Positions 51,101 through 63,306 of a stretch of 64,000 bases of DNA are shown here, piece by piece. The stretch is from Stercorarius parasiticus (lineage: Eukaryota > Chordata > Aves > Charadriiformes > Stercorariidae). The first letter of the stretch is position 1; each line of letters starts with the position of its first letter. A program made the position numbers and the translations under genes. The notes under the pieces are model-generated. The model was not told where the DNA came from. It ran no database searches and was given only the letters and a program-made list of their open reading frames with translations. The stretch spans positions 264-64,263 of the forward strand of contig VWZL01000610.1 in NCBI GenBank assembly GCA_013396915.1. Direction: 5' to 3'.

Positions 51101-54100
51101 CGTAGCTGACCCGCAAAACAACCCTAATACTTGGAAGTCTGCTTAAAACCTGAATTGTAAATTAAGTTTTGATGTTGTTCTAACATATTAAGTATATTTT
51201 TAAAAGTTTAATTTTATTTTGTAAATTCAATGAATTTAGGCTACCTTTAGCACATGTACAAATTTGTCGTTCAATTACACTCTCTTTGTCTCTTTCATGT
51301 CATTAACTCCATACTATCTCTTTTAAGCTTTACAGTAACAAGTGATACATAGCAGTCTGTTACACTTAGGATATCCTCTGAAAGTTAAAGGGATGTATTT
51401 TCAGATTTTACAAGTAAATCAATTTCTGCAAATTTATCTTAAAGTATTTCACCATAAATCAACAGAATTTAAGTACTTAAAAATAAATCTTGCATGTAGA
51501 AATCTACGAGATAGATTAGTGTTCAATTTTCTCTGTGTTGTATGTCACTTTTGCCATCTTGGAGATAAAAAATTAGTAATCTCTAGTGTATAGTAATTTT
51601 TAACTAACTATTCAAATGGGCCTTTTAGCTAAATACCCAGTTGCACCCAATTTTTAATTAATTTATGCAGGTTTTATTATCTGGGTGTCATTGAACACTC
51701 AGACTCCGTTTCCAATCAATCTAGATTAAGTTGTTCATTGCAATAACTGACCTTTTATTTCTACACAGACCAAATGAGTCTCTAAGGATTTCCACATTCC
51801 TATCTTCTGACAACTGGAAAATATTTTAAAAGAAAGCAACCAATCTTTTTTGTTCATTCTGGTATTCTATTTATGCAATCTGGAAATTTGATAGTAATAC
51901 TGGGTGAAAAAAGTAGATATAATAATTTATTGCTACATATCAATTGATAGAAAGTTGGAATTTCAGGGTGGACCATATACCACTTCGTCCTGCACTCTTT
52001 CCTAAATACAAGCTAATGCATATCAATTCCTAGAGGTCCCATACAAGGTACATGTTTACTTTCTATAATTATTTCTATAATAAACATATAAAAATATTTC
52101 ATCTTTTTCTGTTCCTTAAACAGCAAAATATTTCGTATCTTACAATGATTTTCTTTAATATAACAGTATATGTCCTTGTCTTCATGTCTTCATTTTCAGC
52201 TAATCTGCTGATGCCAATTGCAAAACAAGCTAGTATGAATTTCATGGATTTGGCACATGTATTTAAAGTCTAAATTTAGGCTAAACTGAGTCAATGTGAA
52301 GAATACAGACAAATATACAATAATATGGAGCAGGAACATAAGCCTAGGATTTGCTAGTATGTAGTAACGCAGGCATGATAAACTTCAAAACTGTCAAAAA
52401 TAAGACCTTTCTTTTGTGAAGAAAAAGAAATGGGAATGGAAAACAGTGCACTTGTGAAATTTGCCTATATTCTGGTTTAATTGCAGCTTGAAATTGCCAT
52501 AAGCATACATGCAATGAAAAGCAAAATTAAAAATAAGGAGACAAACGGACAGAGCACAGGTCTGAAAACTTCATGTGAAAAGCAATAGGTTCAAGTTCAC
52601 ACTCCAAATCTGGCAGGTTGTTGACTGTGCCCTTTTATTGCAGACCAGCACCCTTAATACTGGGACAGTCCCATCAGTCTCCAGCTTTAGTTGAAATACT
52701 CTAACCCTCCTTCCTCCTTCTAGAGGAAGCCCAGTAAAAGTGCCTATTTAATCTAGCACTGATTAAACCCTGGAAACTTCAGAACTTTTGGAAAAAAAAC
52801 CCAACACATAATAGCCAATATACAAAGTGGTGAAATTTTAGTGATCCATCAGACGGTAAATGAGGGAAGTGACACAGTGGGATAACTGGAGATTAACCTA
52901 ATTAAAACATATAAAGGCAGTGAATGTCAAACTGAAAATTGAAAATATTCCTGTAAACTCTGTATAAATGAGCCATAAAATTCATCATCAAAGTCTGTAT
53001 GTTAGATTGAAGCTTGGTGGGACACAAAGGGAGACTAGATATTTAAAATGAAACACCCTCATTTACTTCAGCTAGAACAAAGCACTGATAGGTTCCATAC
53101 TATGCCATATGAGAAGCAAAATGTATGATTATATGGAAATGGCATTGCATAAGAATTGTTTTACCACAAAGTTTTGGACTATGGCAGGAGACAGCTACCA
53201 TATTTCTGGTTATTTGCTTTTTATTCTTAAAGACTTTCACACTTTTAATAGCAGGAGGCCAATTAACAAATAACATTTGGAACCACACTGTGAAAGCAAT
53301 GAGATTTTATTCTCCCTCTCTCTCTTCCCCCTACCTCCATTAAGAATTTGCTTGGAAATTGCTTAGCAATTTCAAGGGGAAAGCTTTGAACCTCTGACAT
53401 TTTAGTTGCTATCCAAGCAACTAAACATGCTATAAGGCATGTTTCTTACATAGGACTTTTAAAAATTAAACAAATATATGGTAAGAATCACTGTATTCCT
53501 TGCATATGAATCAATGCTTTTGTTTTACAGCTATATCAGTTTATTGTCTGTGACCCAGTGCCGATTCAGAATCCGGTTCACTGCCCTGACTTTAATATGA
53601 CTCTACTTGTTCTTTACCTTCATACACACCTAAAAGCTTGAATTACATAAAGTAAATTAATGGCTGGAGTAGTAATTAAATGTTCCCAAATGTTTCTGTC
53701 CAACAAACCATTCCAATCTTATTAGTCTAAAAAATAACATCAATAGCATCCTAAGATTTCTGTGTTTATTTCCAGCTGCCTCTAGCTTTACAAGTATCTC
53801 ATAGAAAACTGGGACTGTAAACTAGACTAATGCTCTCCTTACTTTCTAGTGCATAAGATACAGAAACTTTTATTCTGTTGCAGTGGATGGAGCCAGGCTG
53901 GAGAGCTGAAAAGAAACATTGCAGCTGTTTTAATATGCTGTAGATAGAGAGACAGAAAAGATAAAGAAACATGTTTTTTACCTTCCTGACCTCTCTGCAC
54001 TTCCTAAAAATACGTAAGTGACAATTTTAGGTAGAAAAAACTTCCCCGTCACTTAAAGGTTCTTCACACCACAATGCATCTTCATACCATTCTCAGTCAG

Positions 54101-55586
54101 AATGCTGACTTTAGAGAATGACCTACGACCTTCTGTCTATATTTTTATGCTTTTGTGGAAGTCAGCCCATTCTAACCTGAAATATATTTTAACGTTTATG
54201 AAGCTGCATCCAGATCTACACAGAACATGGGTTTCCAGTGTAATGTTTCCATTTGATTTTCTCCTCAATTCTTACAGTAGATAGAAAATCAGTAGAAAAA
54301 ATGATCCCCTATCAGTAGGAAAGTTACTTCTAAATAAGCTAGTATTTGCTAAATGAGACAGTAGTTAAATATATATGGAGATTTCAGTTACTGCTTTAAA
54401 AAAAGAGATATTAAGTTTTTCACAGGAACATACCACCAACTTTTCCATAAAAATGAGAACCAATGAAAGAATTTTTGTAATCATTGCTGTTTCCTTCTAG
54501 TCTTCAAAAAATTTGTCATATCTATTGCCACTCAGCTTCTTTTGTTAAGAAATCTTAATATGTAACACTATATAGAAATTACTATTTATCTATGCTGTAT
54601 AACATACTTAGAAATAACTTCTATCTTTCATAAATTTGGTATTTTTCTCCTAAGACTGAATGATATTTCATATAGCTGATTCTGATTAGCCCGAATTTGT
54701 GTAACTACTGTAAATTTGATAAAAGGAACAAATAGACAAATTCCTTGCAAATCTCCACACATGCAATAAATATAAATTGTGCAAACCACCTGGGAAGACA
54801 TATCAAAATATTTTCTGCTTACTGCGAAGACTAAAAATTTCAGGACTTGAATTTTAGAACTTTCATATGCTAAGTATGGCAGCAACTTTTTAACAGTGAC
54901 TGCATTTACTGTCCCCAAGTGCTCTGCATTGGATAACAATATGTAAGGAAGTCTTCTTGGATATATCTGTCATAACCCTTGGTACTCCTATCTGCATTGC
55001 ACCTGTGAGTTGACTTATTAGTGTCTCACTGAGTCTAATAATCATGCCTGATACCATGTAATTTGTGCCACTCCAGACACAAAATACCAGCTGTTACAGT
55101 TCCAAAAGTTTAGTTACAGCTTCAAAAGGGAAATCAAATGTTATGGCCTTTCTCTTGGTCCATCTCTTCCTCCCATACCACCTCTGCACTACTGACTAGT
55201 CATTACTGTCATGATAAAAAAGTGTGTAAATGAAAATGTCCGTACATTCAGTTTGTGTCACTCCTAGTTCCAATCATAGTTCACCCACAGACTCCAACAC
55301 AGAGCAAATTAAGAGTGCTCTGAGCAAGGAACCCTTCATCCTCCAGAGCCCACTTACAATATCCCCACTTGAGGGTATGAAATGATCAGCATTAAAGGGC
55401 CTGCAGAAAAGGGGGGAGGGAAAGAGAGGGGCATTACTGACATTCTACAGTGCTGAAGTTGGGCAGGACTAAGCTATTACCAACCGAAAATTACATTCTG
55501 GTTGCTAGATCAAGGCAGAGACCCTGTCTTTGTCTACCTATTAGCTTCTCACTAAGACAGAAAGAAAAATTACACTTTTTCAGCAG

Positions 55587-55625
55587 CTCTGTCTGTCTGT
55601 CTATTGACCTAACTGTCTATCTATT
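55587..55625. repeat. Simple repeat, TCTG/TCTA
   Basis: Imperfect TCTG units followed by TCTA units. Confidence 0.65.
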
Positions 55626-56034
55626 TTTACCCTTGAGCAGCCTAGTCATGCAGATAATCTCAGTCAAGCAAAGGAGTTCTATCTAGCCTTGCAGCTTCAT
55701 CTGGCCTTGTAGCCAGGCTCATAAGTGAGTTCTTAATGAATTAATTAATACATATCATAAATAAAATAATATCTATTTCACTCCATGATCAAAATCTATT
55801 CAATATTTCATGAATCTCCTCTTTAATTTACTGTAGTCCAGCTTCTGCCGGTCTAATTGAAATTGACAATATTTGAAGGCTGACCATATTTTTATTATAT
55901 TTTTAATACAGTTGTGGCTAAAATTCAGTCTGAAAGAGAATCATAGCTTATATGAATTCTATAGCTTCTACCTTCCTAATATGCATTTTATTTTCTTGCT
56001 TTTCTTAAATTAATAGATATACAGACTATGATCC

Positions 56035-56098
56035 TTCTCTTTTTTTTCTTTTTTCTTTCTTTTTTCCTTCAGTTTTGTTTTCTTTTTTCTTTTTCTCA
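56035..56098. repeat. Polypyrimidine tract
   Basis: About 60 bp of T-rich pyrimidines with short CTTT units and only two short interruptions containing G or A. Confidence 0.75.
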
Positions 56099-58079
56099 CA
56101 ACAAATTATACTGTGAAAATAGTAAGGATGCATAACTTTGCAGACTTAGAACTTAATTCCTGTGTCTTTGAAAACTTTCCAAGTGATCAGTGCTATTTGT
56201 GATGCAGCAGGGAAATTCACCACTGATAGATGAACACCTTAACATCCTTACTGATATCAAATATAATATATATTTCTACAGCCACAAATGTCTGTGCTAT
56301 ATTACTGGCCTGCGCAGGTGACTATAAAACTCTTCTGAAAGCCTTCTTAAATTTCATAGGTTTCAGATGTATAAATAAAATATTTATCACTGAATTACTA
56401 TGGGATATTTATTGTTCTATTAGTGGGAAGTCAAAATGTTTTTAATAAATTAAATATATGCACACTAAGATCCACTGAACTGGTTTAAGCGGGAATATAC
56501 AGAAAATAATCAAGAGTTAAGAAACATCACAGTCTAAACATGAGCGTACAGTCCTATGCAATCATGCAATGGCATACTTATAAAACCAAAAAGCATAGAA
56601 CACACAATGCCAATTTATTTATATAAGTAAAATGTTTTATGTCATGAAAACTAATACTCCACAGTTTAAAAATTGTGAAAATTCAATCCAGTTGATACTG
56701 ATTTGTTAAAACAGCGTGTTAAACAGCAGTTGAAAGAAATGGACTTTCTTGATAAAATGCTTTTGCCAAAACCACTGCGAAGAAAGAAAACACAAGCCAT
56801 TATTAGTATGAGTGAGGATAACTCAGAAGTATACGACCACTAATATTTGTATTGATCTTAGTTGAAAGCCTTTTCATTATTTTCTGAAATTTCGCTTACT
56901 GACATAGAGGCTTTCAGAAGTCAAATACAAGTGCTGTGTCTAACTGCCACATGCAGTCAAAAGGAGAGGGAAACATAATTTCCAAAGGTACTTTTGAAAA
57001 TTTTACCCAGTTCTAACTGAAAATCAGTACAAAGTGCCTAAGAATTAAGCTACTTAGATGTGCTTGAAATTTGCATGCTTCTTAGTTAAATAAATCTCTT
57101 TTATGTATGTGTCAAAGATAATGGGGACCAAGAGAGTACCTAAGGTCTGTTCAGAAATGGAAAATCTTGTTCTATTCCAATCAGTTATCAGCTGCTTTGT
57201 GCCCTAAAGCTTGATGTTTTATTCCTATTATCTTAATTCTTCTGCAGGAAAAAATACCTGTCTGTATGTATTTATGTTAACCATTTTGGATGAAATTTTC
57301 CAAAAAGCCTAAGGGAGTTGTATTCAACCAGAGCTGGGTGTCTAATGCCTTTAAATCCTTTTGGAAACCCTATTTTTAAATGTCTAAACCTTTTGGAGAA
57401 TATAATTCTTGACCTATTGGTATCTTGTGGCAAGAATTCTTCATAGGTTCCTCTCTTCACTGTCTTTCTCAAAATAGTGTATCATTTACATGTATATATA
57501 ATATACACATATCTTAAATTCTAGTAGAAGAGAAAGATGAAAAAGGAAAGATTTCCATGGCAAACAAAGGGAAAAAAAAGAAGTTTGGTACCAAATATTT
57601 TCTATTTATGTTTGAGTCTAATGGACAGTGTTTCCCTTATCAAGTCAAGGAAAAAAAAAAAATAGAAAAATAAAATGAAAAGACTATGAAGGCAAAACGA
57701 TGCATGTTTTGCTCCTTCTTATAAAGTTTAGGGATACAAAGTTGCCATGGCGACCTCTTTGCTTTTGCATAAGGTGTGATAGATTTGAATGTAACAGAAA
57801 GTAGATGACAAGAGCCAAAGCAATTGTCAGGTATGCAGGTGATGGTGTCTCATTTGGAAACAGTTACTGTATATAGTGCAGATACATACTTCATTTCTCC
57901 TGACAAGAACTGCTGACAGGAGCAACCTGTCCTTTGACTGACAAACTGGAACAGGGTGCTGCTTCTCAGCCTCAGAGCTGAAATGACAGTGTGCCTTTTT
58001 AAGAAGATCATTAAAGAACACACATTATTTAAGGGGTTTCACGTGGGTACATACATCTGAATACAGGCAAAAAGAATGT

Positions 58080-58720
58080 GTCTGTCTTTAAAACCTGGGA
58101 GTATACTGGCACTTTTCAAATTGACATGCCAAATTAGCTTCTGTTGTGACCTTGTTCATTCCTATTAGCTGGATATTAGACAAGAATCCCGTGCCACCTT
58201 GACAAGGGCTTTTGTTTCTATTATGCTGTTATTGAATCCTATACGAGTGATGGATGAGAACGGTGCATGTCTGAATAAGCAGGGGGAATCACCCTAATGA
58301 ATTATCTTCTGCACTGCAATATGCCATGGATTAAATGACTTACCCATTCCGTATTAACTGATGTGTGCTTCATTTCAACTACTTTTCATAGTTGCCATCA
58401 CTGAGAAAAGCTGGTGTTTACGGCTCTCACAGGAAGAGTATTTATCTGACAAACCGTGTTGGAGGTATGAAACTTAATGGCAACAAAGCAGAGCCATAAA
58501 AATGTGTATATCAGTAAAATACAACCCTGGGATCCTCTTAAGATTCCAACTTTTTGCTACATTCAAATTTGTTTCTCTTCTGTTTTTCCCTAGGTCAAAT
58601 CAGCTCACTGCAGCATCTTATTAACAATCACAGCCTATTAGATTTAGTCAGATAGTCTAATTGGACTTATTTTTATCCTCTCAAAGATTTTCTGGTCACC
58701 TTAATGCCATTTTAATATGG
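58080..58720. promoter_or_regulatory. Candidate conserved non-coding element
   Basis: A stretch with no open frame of note and no repeat signature, which nevertheless keeps at least six CpG sites within about 300 bp (CCCGTG, TACGAG, AACGGT, TCCGTA, TACGGC, ACCGTG) in otherwise CpG-poor surroundings. It contains homeodomain-type ATTA cores, such as AATGAATTATC at about 58298 and TCTAATTGG at about 58656, and a SOX-like AACAATCACAG at 58622. This is the look of long-range enhancers in bird gene deserts. It is inference from composition only, because no alignment was available. Confidence 0.3.
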
Positions 58721-58930
58721 AAGTTTATTTTGTCATGTTATGTGTCTAGAACAAGCTTCGTTGGTTTGTTTTTGTTGGTCTTTTTATGGCATTTTTTTCT
58801 TTAAAATCATGTTTGTTTACAAGCAATTTATTCTGCAAACACATTTTATTTCCTGTGATCTAAGTCTATCTTTCCCTGTGTGTTTCCAGTCTGTTTTTCA
58901 ATATGCTGTGCTTGTTTGCACATTTCCCTC

Positions 58931-59048
58931 TGTTGACAATTAACTCTGTTGTCAACAAAGTGAAATAGTTCTTTTGTCTTTAACTGACAAACCTCAGTTA
59001 AACGCGAAATGATCACTCATGGCTTGTCAACATTGTATGTCGTTTACA
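58931..59048. promoter_or_regulatory. Cluster of forkhead-like sites
   Basis: Four matches to the forkhead core RYMAACA within 120 bp: GTCAACA on the minus strand at 58931-58937, and on the plus strand at 58951-58957 and 59026-59032, plus TGTAAAC on the minus strand at 59042-59048. The first two form a perfect 8-bp inverted repeat (TGTTGACA, TGTCAACA) with an 11-base centre. Binding is unproven. Confidence 0.3.
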
Positions 59049-59070
59049 ATAAGACAATTATTCGAAAAAC

Positions 59071-62000
59071 ATTCTACAAAAAAAAAAAGGAACACAAATG
59101 GATTTTAAATAGAAGGCGGCAGCAAAGATTTGAGGAATTATTTGTGTATTTAAGGAACAGTTGGAAATAATAAGAAAAAATGCCAACATGCCCTGATTTC
59201 TGTAAGCATATATCCATGTAAAGATAATTTATGTCTCACCAGAGTCTTGTGAGACATTGCTGAGCTAGGCTGTCTCAAGGAAATCCTGGGTACCCCAGCC
59301 AAAAAGAAGACAAGGAAGTCAGTAGTCAGATTCACAGCTGATATAAGGTTGCACAGCTCCATTGTCTTTGATGGGACTTCGCCCGTCACGTTGACTGAAT
59401 TTACAGGGTACTTGTGAAGAGTTAGTCATTTTCTGGATAAGAAGGAATGCAATATTCAGTTCTCCTGTATGGTCATGATGTCCTTACAGGGAAAAGTTTC
59501 ACAGACAATGCAAAGCAGGAATGGAGTGAAGAGATCCTTACAGATAATGCTTTAAAATCATGACAAAGATTGCAAGTTTTGGTGGAGAAATTTCAGAAGA
59601 TTCTAGAAATATTCTATAGTAGGAACTTTGTTCTCTCTGTGATCAACAAGCTGATAAATAAAACCTATTAAAACATCTTCTTCTGAATTCTGTAGAATTC
59701 CCTTTCATGAGGGACATACCATAATGACATCGCAGATGTTAATGTTGCCCAGGCATACCATTCATGGAGCTAGTGATAATTATAATAAAGAACACTGCAC
59801 TTTTCATCTCCTGATCATGGGGAAAAGAATCCTTGGCATCAGGGGTTAGTTTTATTTGCCATCCTTTGTTCATTATGCACTATTGTATTTTTATTATTTT
59901 GTATTTAGTGCAACAAGAGAAATAAATGCATTCCATTACCTTGTTACTTTACTTTTTTTTTTCTGGGAGAAAAGGTGTGGTACTTCTAGGTCAGTACTTA
60001 ATTTTTATGTTCTGAACTTGAATTGATCCATGCTTATTTTATACATACATGAGTATCAATGCTGTGAAAAACTGTGTGGGGAACTGTGGTGTATGTTTGA
60101 ACAGTAAGAGAGTCCCTTTAGTACATTATATTGGAAATTATTTGTACATAAGCATCTCATCATTTTACTGGATACATCCTACCTTGAAATCCCTCTTCTT
60201 TCAGAAATTACCTATTGAAAATCACACATGAAAAATTTTAATATCTGACTCTATTTGTTGATAATTTGTACCTAGTAGGCTGTTGAGTTGCAAACACTTA
60301 CACAGAATAGTCAAGACCGCGGAATTATTCATCTAACCATGACATGACTTGTAAATAAGGTGGCCCAGTAGGAGGAATTCTATGCTGATTCATTGGAAAT
60401 CTTGAGATTACTAGTTATACCTAAATTTTAAAGCCTATATCCATTCAATTGAAGAATGTGATACCACAAATAAGTATAAAATTGTAATGGAGATATAAAT
60501 GCCCTTAGCTAAACCTTCCTTTTAAGTGAGAAAAAAGAAACCAATAACTCTGTCAGTACCAATAACAGAAACCAATAGATAAACTATTCCAGAAGGTGAA
60601 GATACAGTTCTAATTTGGAGAGAAAATGCAATTATGAGATTCAGCAAAGATTTTAATACCTGCTGTTATGGTGGTGCTCTTAGAAGAATTTGCTGCTGGC
60701 TGCCAAGTACAGAAATCACTGAAGATTTAGATTTTGTCCTGTCCTGCAGGCTACTGTGGAGTCACAGAAAGGAAATAGAAATGCTCTGATTGCTAGAAAA
60801 ATGTGCCGCTGTAATAAAAAAAGAATTCTTAGAACTTGAAAACAAAATATGGCTTGCATGCCAAGACAGCAAAACCAACATTGTTATGCAAATATATTGT
60901 GAAAATTCATTAAGGAATTTTCATAAGGGTTTGAACACCTTGTAACACGAGTATTTTGGATAAAGGACCATTTCTAGCCTTCTTCAACTTTGTACCCTCT
61001 ACTTCTTGAAGATCGTTCTGTTTACCAAGCCATGTATTCTCTGAAAGTTATGTCATACTCTACATGAGCCACACACTATAAAATTATATTGCAACTGTGA
61101 AAATGCCCAAAATCAAATACTCATTTCCTTACAAATGAACACTGCTAAAATACTACAATTCATATACATATTGTCTTAATGTATTAGAGCATTCATTATA
61201 AAGCCCTTCAATATTCACAAAAAGCCCTTCCTAGTTAGTAAGATTTGGAAAGCTATTATAACACAATAATAAAATATTAACAGAATAGTTTGCTATTCTC
61301 CTACCTTTGAGTCCTCCCTTCTCCTCCTGATGGATACAGACAGATAGAACAACAACTTCAAAACCAGCACACAGTACAGAATGGAAAATTGACAAACTTT
61401 ATATTTTCAGGATAAAAAGTAAAAAACAACTTTTTCAATATTTTCAATTCACCATATTTTCAATTCACCTGAGAAGCAGTTTTGCTTTGATATTGCTGAG
61501 ATCCAAAATATTCAGTAATTATTCTATAATTATAATGTAATTTTGTCTTTCTAGAGTTTTCAATGTTTATATTGAATTATATCAGATATAAAAGGGGGTT
61601 TTAAAAGATGAAATTTGAGTTCCTAGCTGGAAGATCATATTTGCTTGTATTTTAGTTTTAACTACAAAGGGATATTGGCATTTCTTAAAGGCAGATTCAT
61701 CCATTTTAAGTGCATTGATTTTAGTTTGGTAAGCATAGGTTTCATTATGAACTAAAAGAACCAGCAGAGGACAATAATGGAGTATAGCAGGATATGAGAC
61801 ACATTGGTGTGTCCAGATATTTCAGTACAGAATGCTTTTAATTTAAAACAAAAAGAGTATTAAGATAATTGATTAAATGTTACAAGAAAAAAAACAAACA
61901 ACAAAACCACAAACAAACAAACAAAATACCCCAACATAACCCAAGAATATTCTCTAATCTTTCTCTTTGCCTTTCAATCAACCATCAGGAAAATTCACTC

Positions 62001-62967
62001 AGTTTTCAAAGTTCATATTCTCTATTTTATTTATTGCTATTACAATTTTTTTTGACTGAAATTAAGTCCAATGACTGCAATGAAGTTTTAGAAAAAATCA
62101 TACTTGAGTTGTTAATTTTAATTTCACAATAATTATCAGGTAAATACAAATAGATGATGGCAGAATTAGCTATATTATTTTTATGATACTATAACAAAAA
62201 TTAAGAGTATACACCAGAAAAAATTTTCCCCATTTTTGTTGTAGTCTTTGGTAATATCAGCTGTGTCCAAAGAACTCTCATACAAAGCAACCCTTAGTTG
62301 TTCAGCATTTAAAACTTTTCATTGAGTATGTGAGAAGTTTGAATTACAATAATGGACATTAGCTGTGATAACTTCTTACTAAATCAATATGTAGAGTTAA
62401 AAAACAATAAAAGGTGCTTATTTCTACCATTAGTAGGAAGCTTAAGAATTAATGTGTCAACAAAACAGTACTAGTGAAGTATTTCACTGAAAACTCTGTT
62501 AAACTGATGCCATTCATCAAGTCTAGGTTAAACATGAAACACAGATAGAGAAAAATCTTTTGCCGTGACCCACAATATATTTCTGCAAGAAGTAGCAGAA
62601 GAGGGTCTCTTAAGATATCTTCGTCTTTCTTCATAGCAGCTAATATGTATGCTAATTCATGGGAAGCCAGATCATGTGTGATCAATTCCCACAATAAGGA
62701 ACCTCACGTTGAGATTAGGATTAATTTTAGTTGACTAAAGGGTGAAGTGGGATATTGCATGAGCATATACATTTGTTTTTAATATGCCTGTGCAGTGCAA
62801 TTGTAGAATCAATATTTACTGAAGCTGACAGTCTAGGGCATGTATTGACAATTTGACTTAAACTGATTGTGTCATGAAAACTGAAATCCTTGAGCAGCAG
62901 TTGTGTTTTGAATACCCAAAATAAAATCAATTCAGGGCCACCTTCTCTCTTGTTACAACATTAACAG
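59071..62967. other. Unique AT-rich sequence, no gene seen
   Basis: About 3.9 kb. The only simple repeat of note is an (ACAA)n-like tract at 61886-61927. No recognised gene or dispersed element. Confidence 0.5.
61886..61927. repeat. Simple repeat, (ACAA)n-like
   Basis: Degenerate AAAC and ACAA units, A/C only. Confidence 0.75.
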
Positions 62968-63209
62968 GAGGAAGAAGGCAGTGAGTCAAGGAATGTCACC
63001 TTCTGCAACCATTGACCTTTTTAAGGAAATGAGCAGGGATACAGGTGCAAAAACAGAGAAGGATGCAGCCTCTAACCTAAGACATGAATTGGAAAATAAA
63101 CTTTTTCCTCTGAAAATCTGTTCTTGTCCATACCTGATCTCCGTTGACTGCACAATCTTCTCTTTTGCTATTGCGTTTGCAGCAACACAGAAGAAACACA
63201 GCAATCCAG
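62968..63209 (+). other. Candidate internal exon (unverified)
   Basis: A 242-bp segment open in one frame for 80 codons, preceded by a pyrimidine-rich stretch ending ATTAACAG and followed by a strong donor, CAG then GTAAGA, at 63210. Translated text includes SATIDLFKEMSRDTGAKTEK and NLRHELENKLFPLK, then a cysteine-containing hydrophobic part. I recognise no family. The length is not a multiple of three (242), so it would shift phase between neighbours. It may equally be a chance open frame or an exon of a non-coding RNA. No partner exon was identified. Confidence 0.18.
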
Positions 63210-63306
63210 GTAAGACACACAAATGGCGATTTCCACTTATTTTTCTGATTCCACTCTCCTGTGGTTAGGGTCAGGCTTATGTTGCAAAACACACACACAT
63301 TTCACT

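Larger units (their letters stand above)
48106..57700. other. Unique AT-rich sequence, no gene seen
   Basis: About 9.6 kb without a recognised gene. Minor items: a tRNA-like B box (GGTTCAAGTTC) at 52588-52598 in possibly decayed SINE-like sequence, TCTG/TCTA units at 55587-55625, and a polypyrimidine tract at 56035-56098. Confidence 0.45.

Noticed and set aside
53531..53641. Possible terminal exon after an acceptor-like TTTGTTTTACAG
   Set aside because: Only 36 codons before a stop, no recognised motif and no partner exon. Such acceptor-like tracts are common in T-rich DNA.
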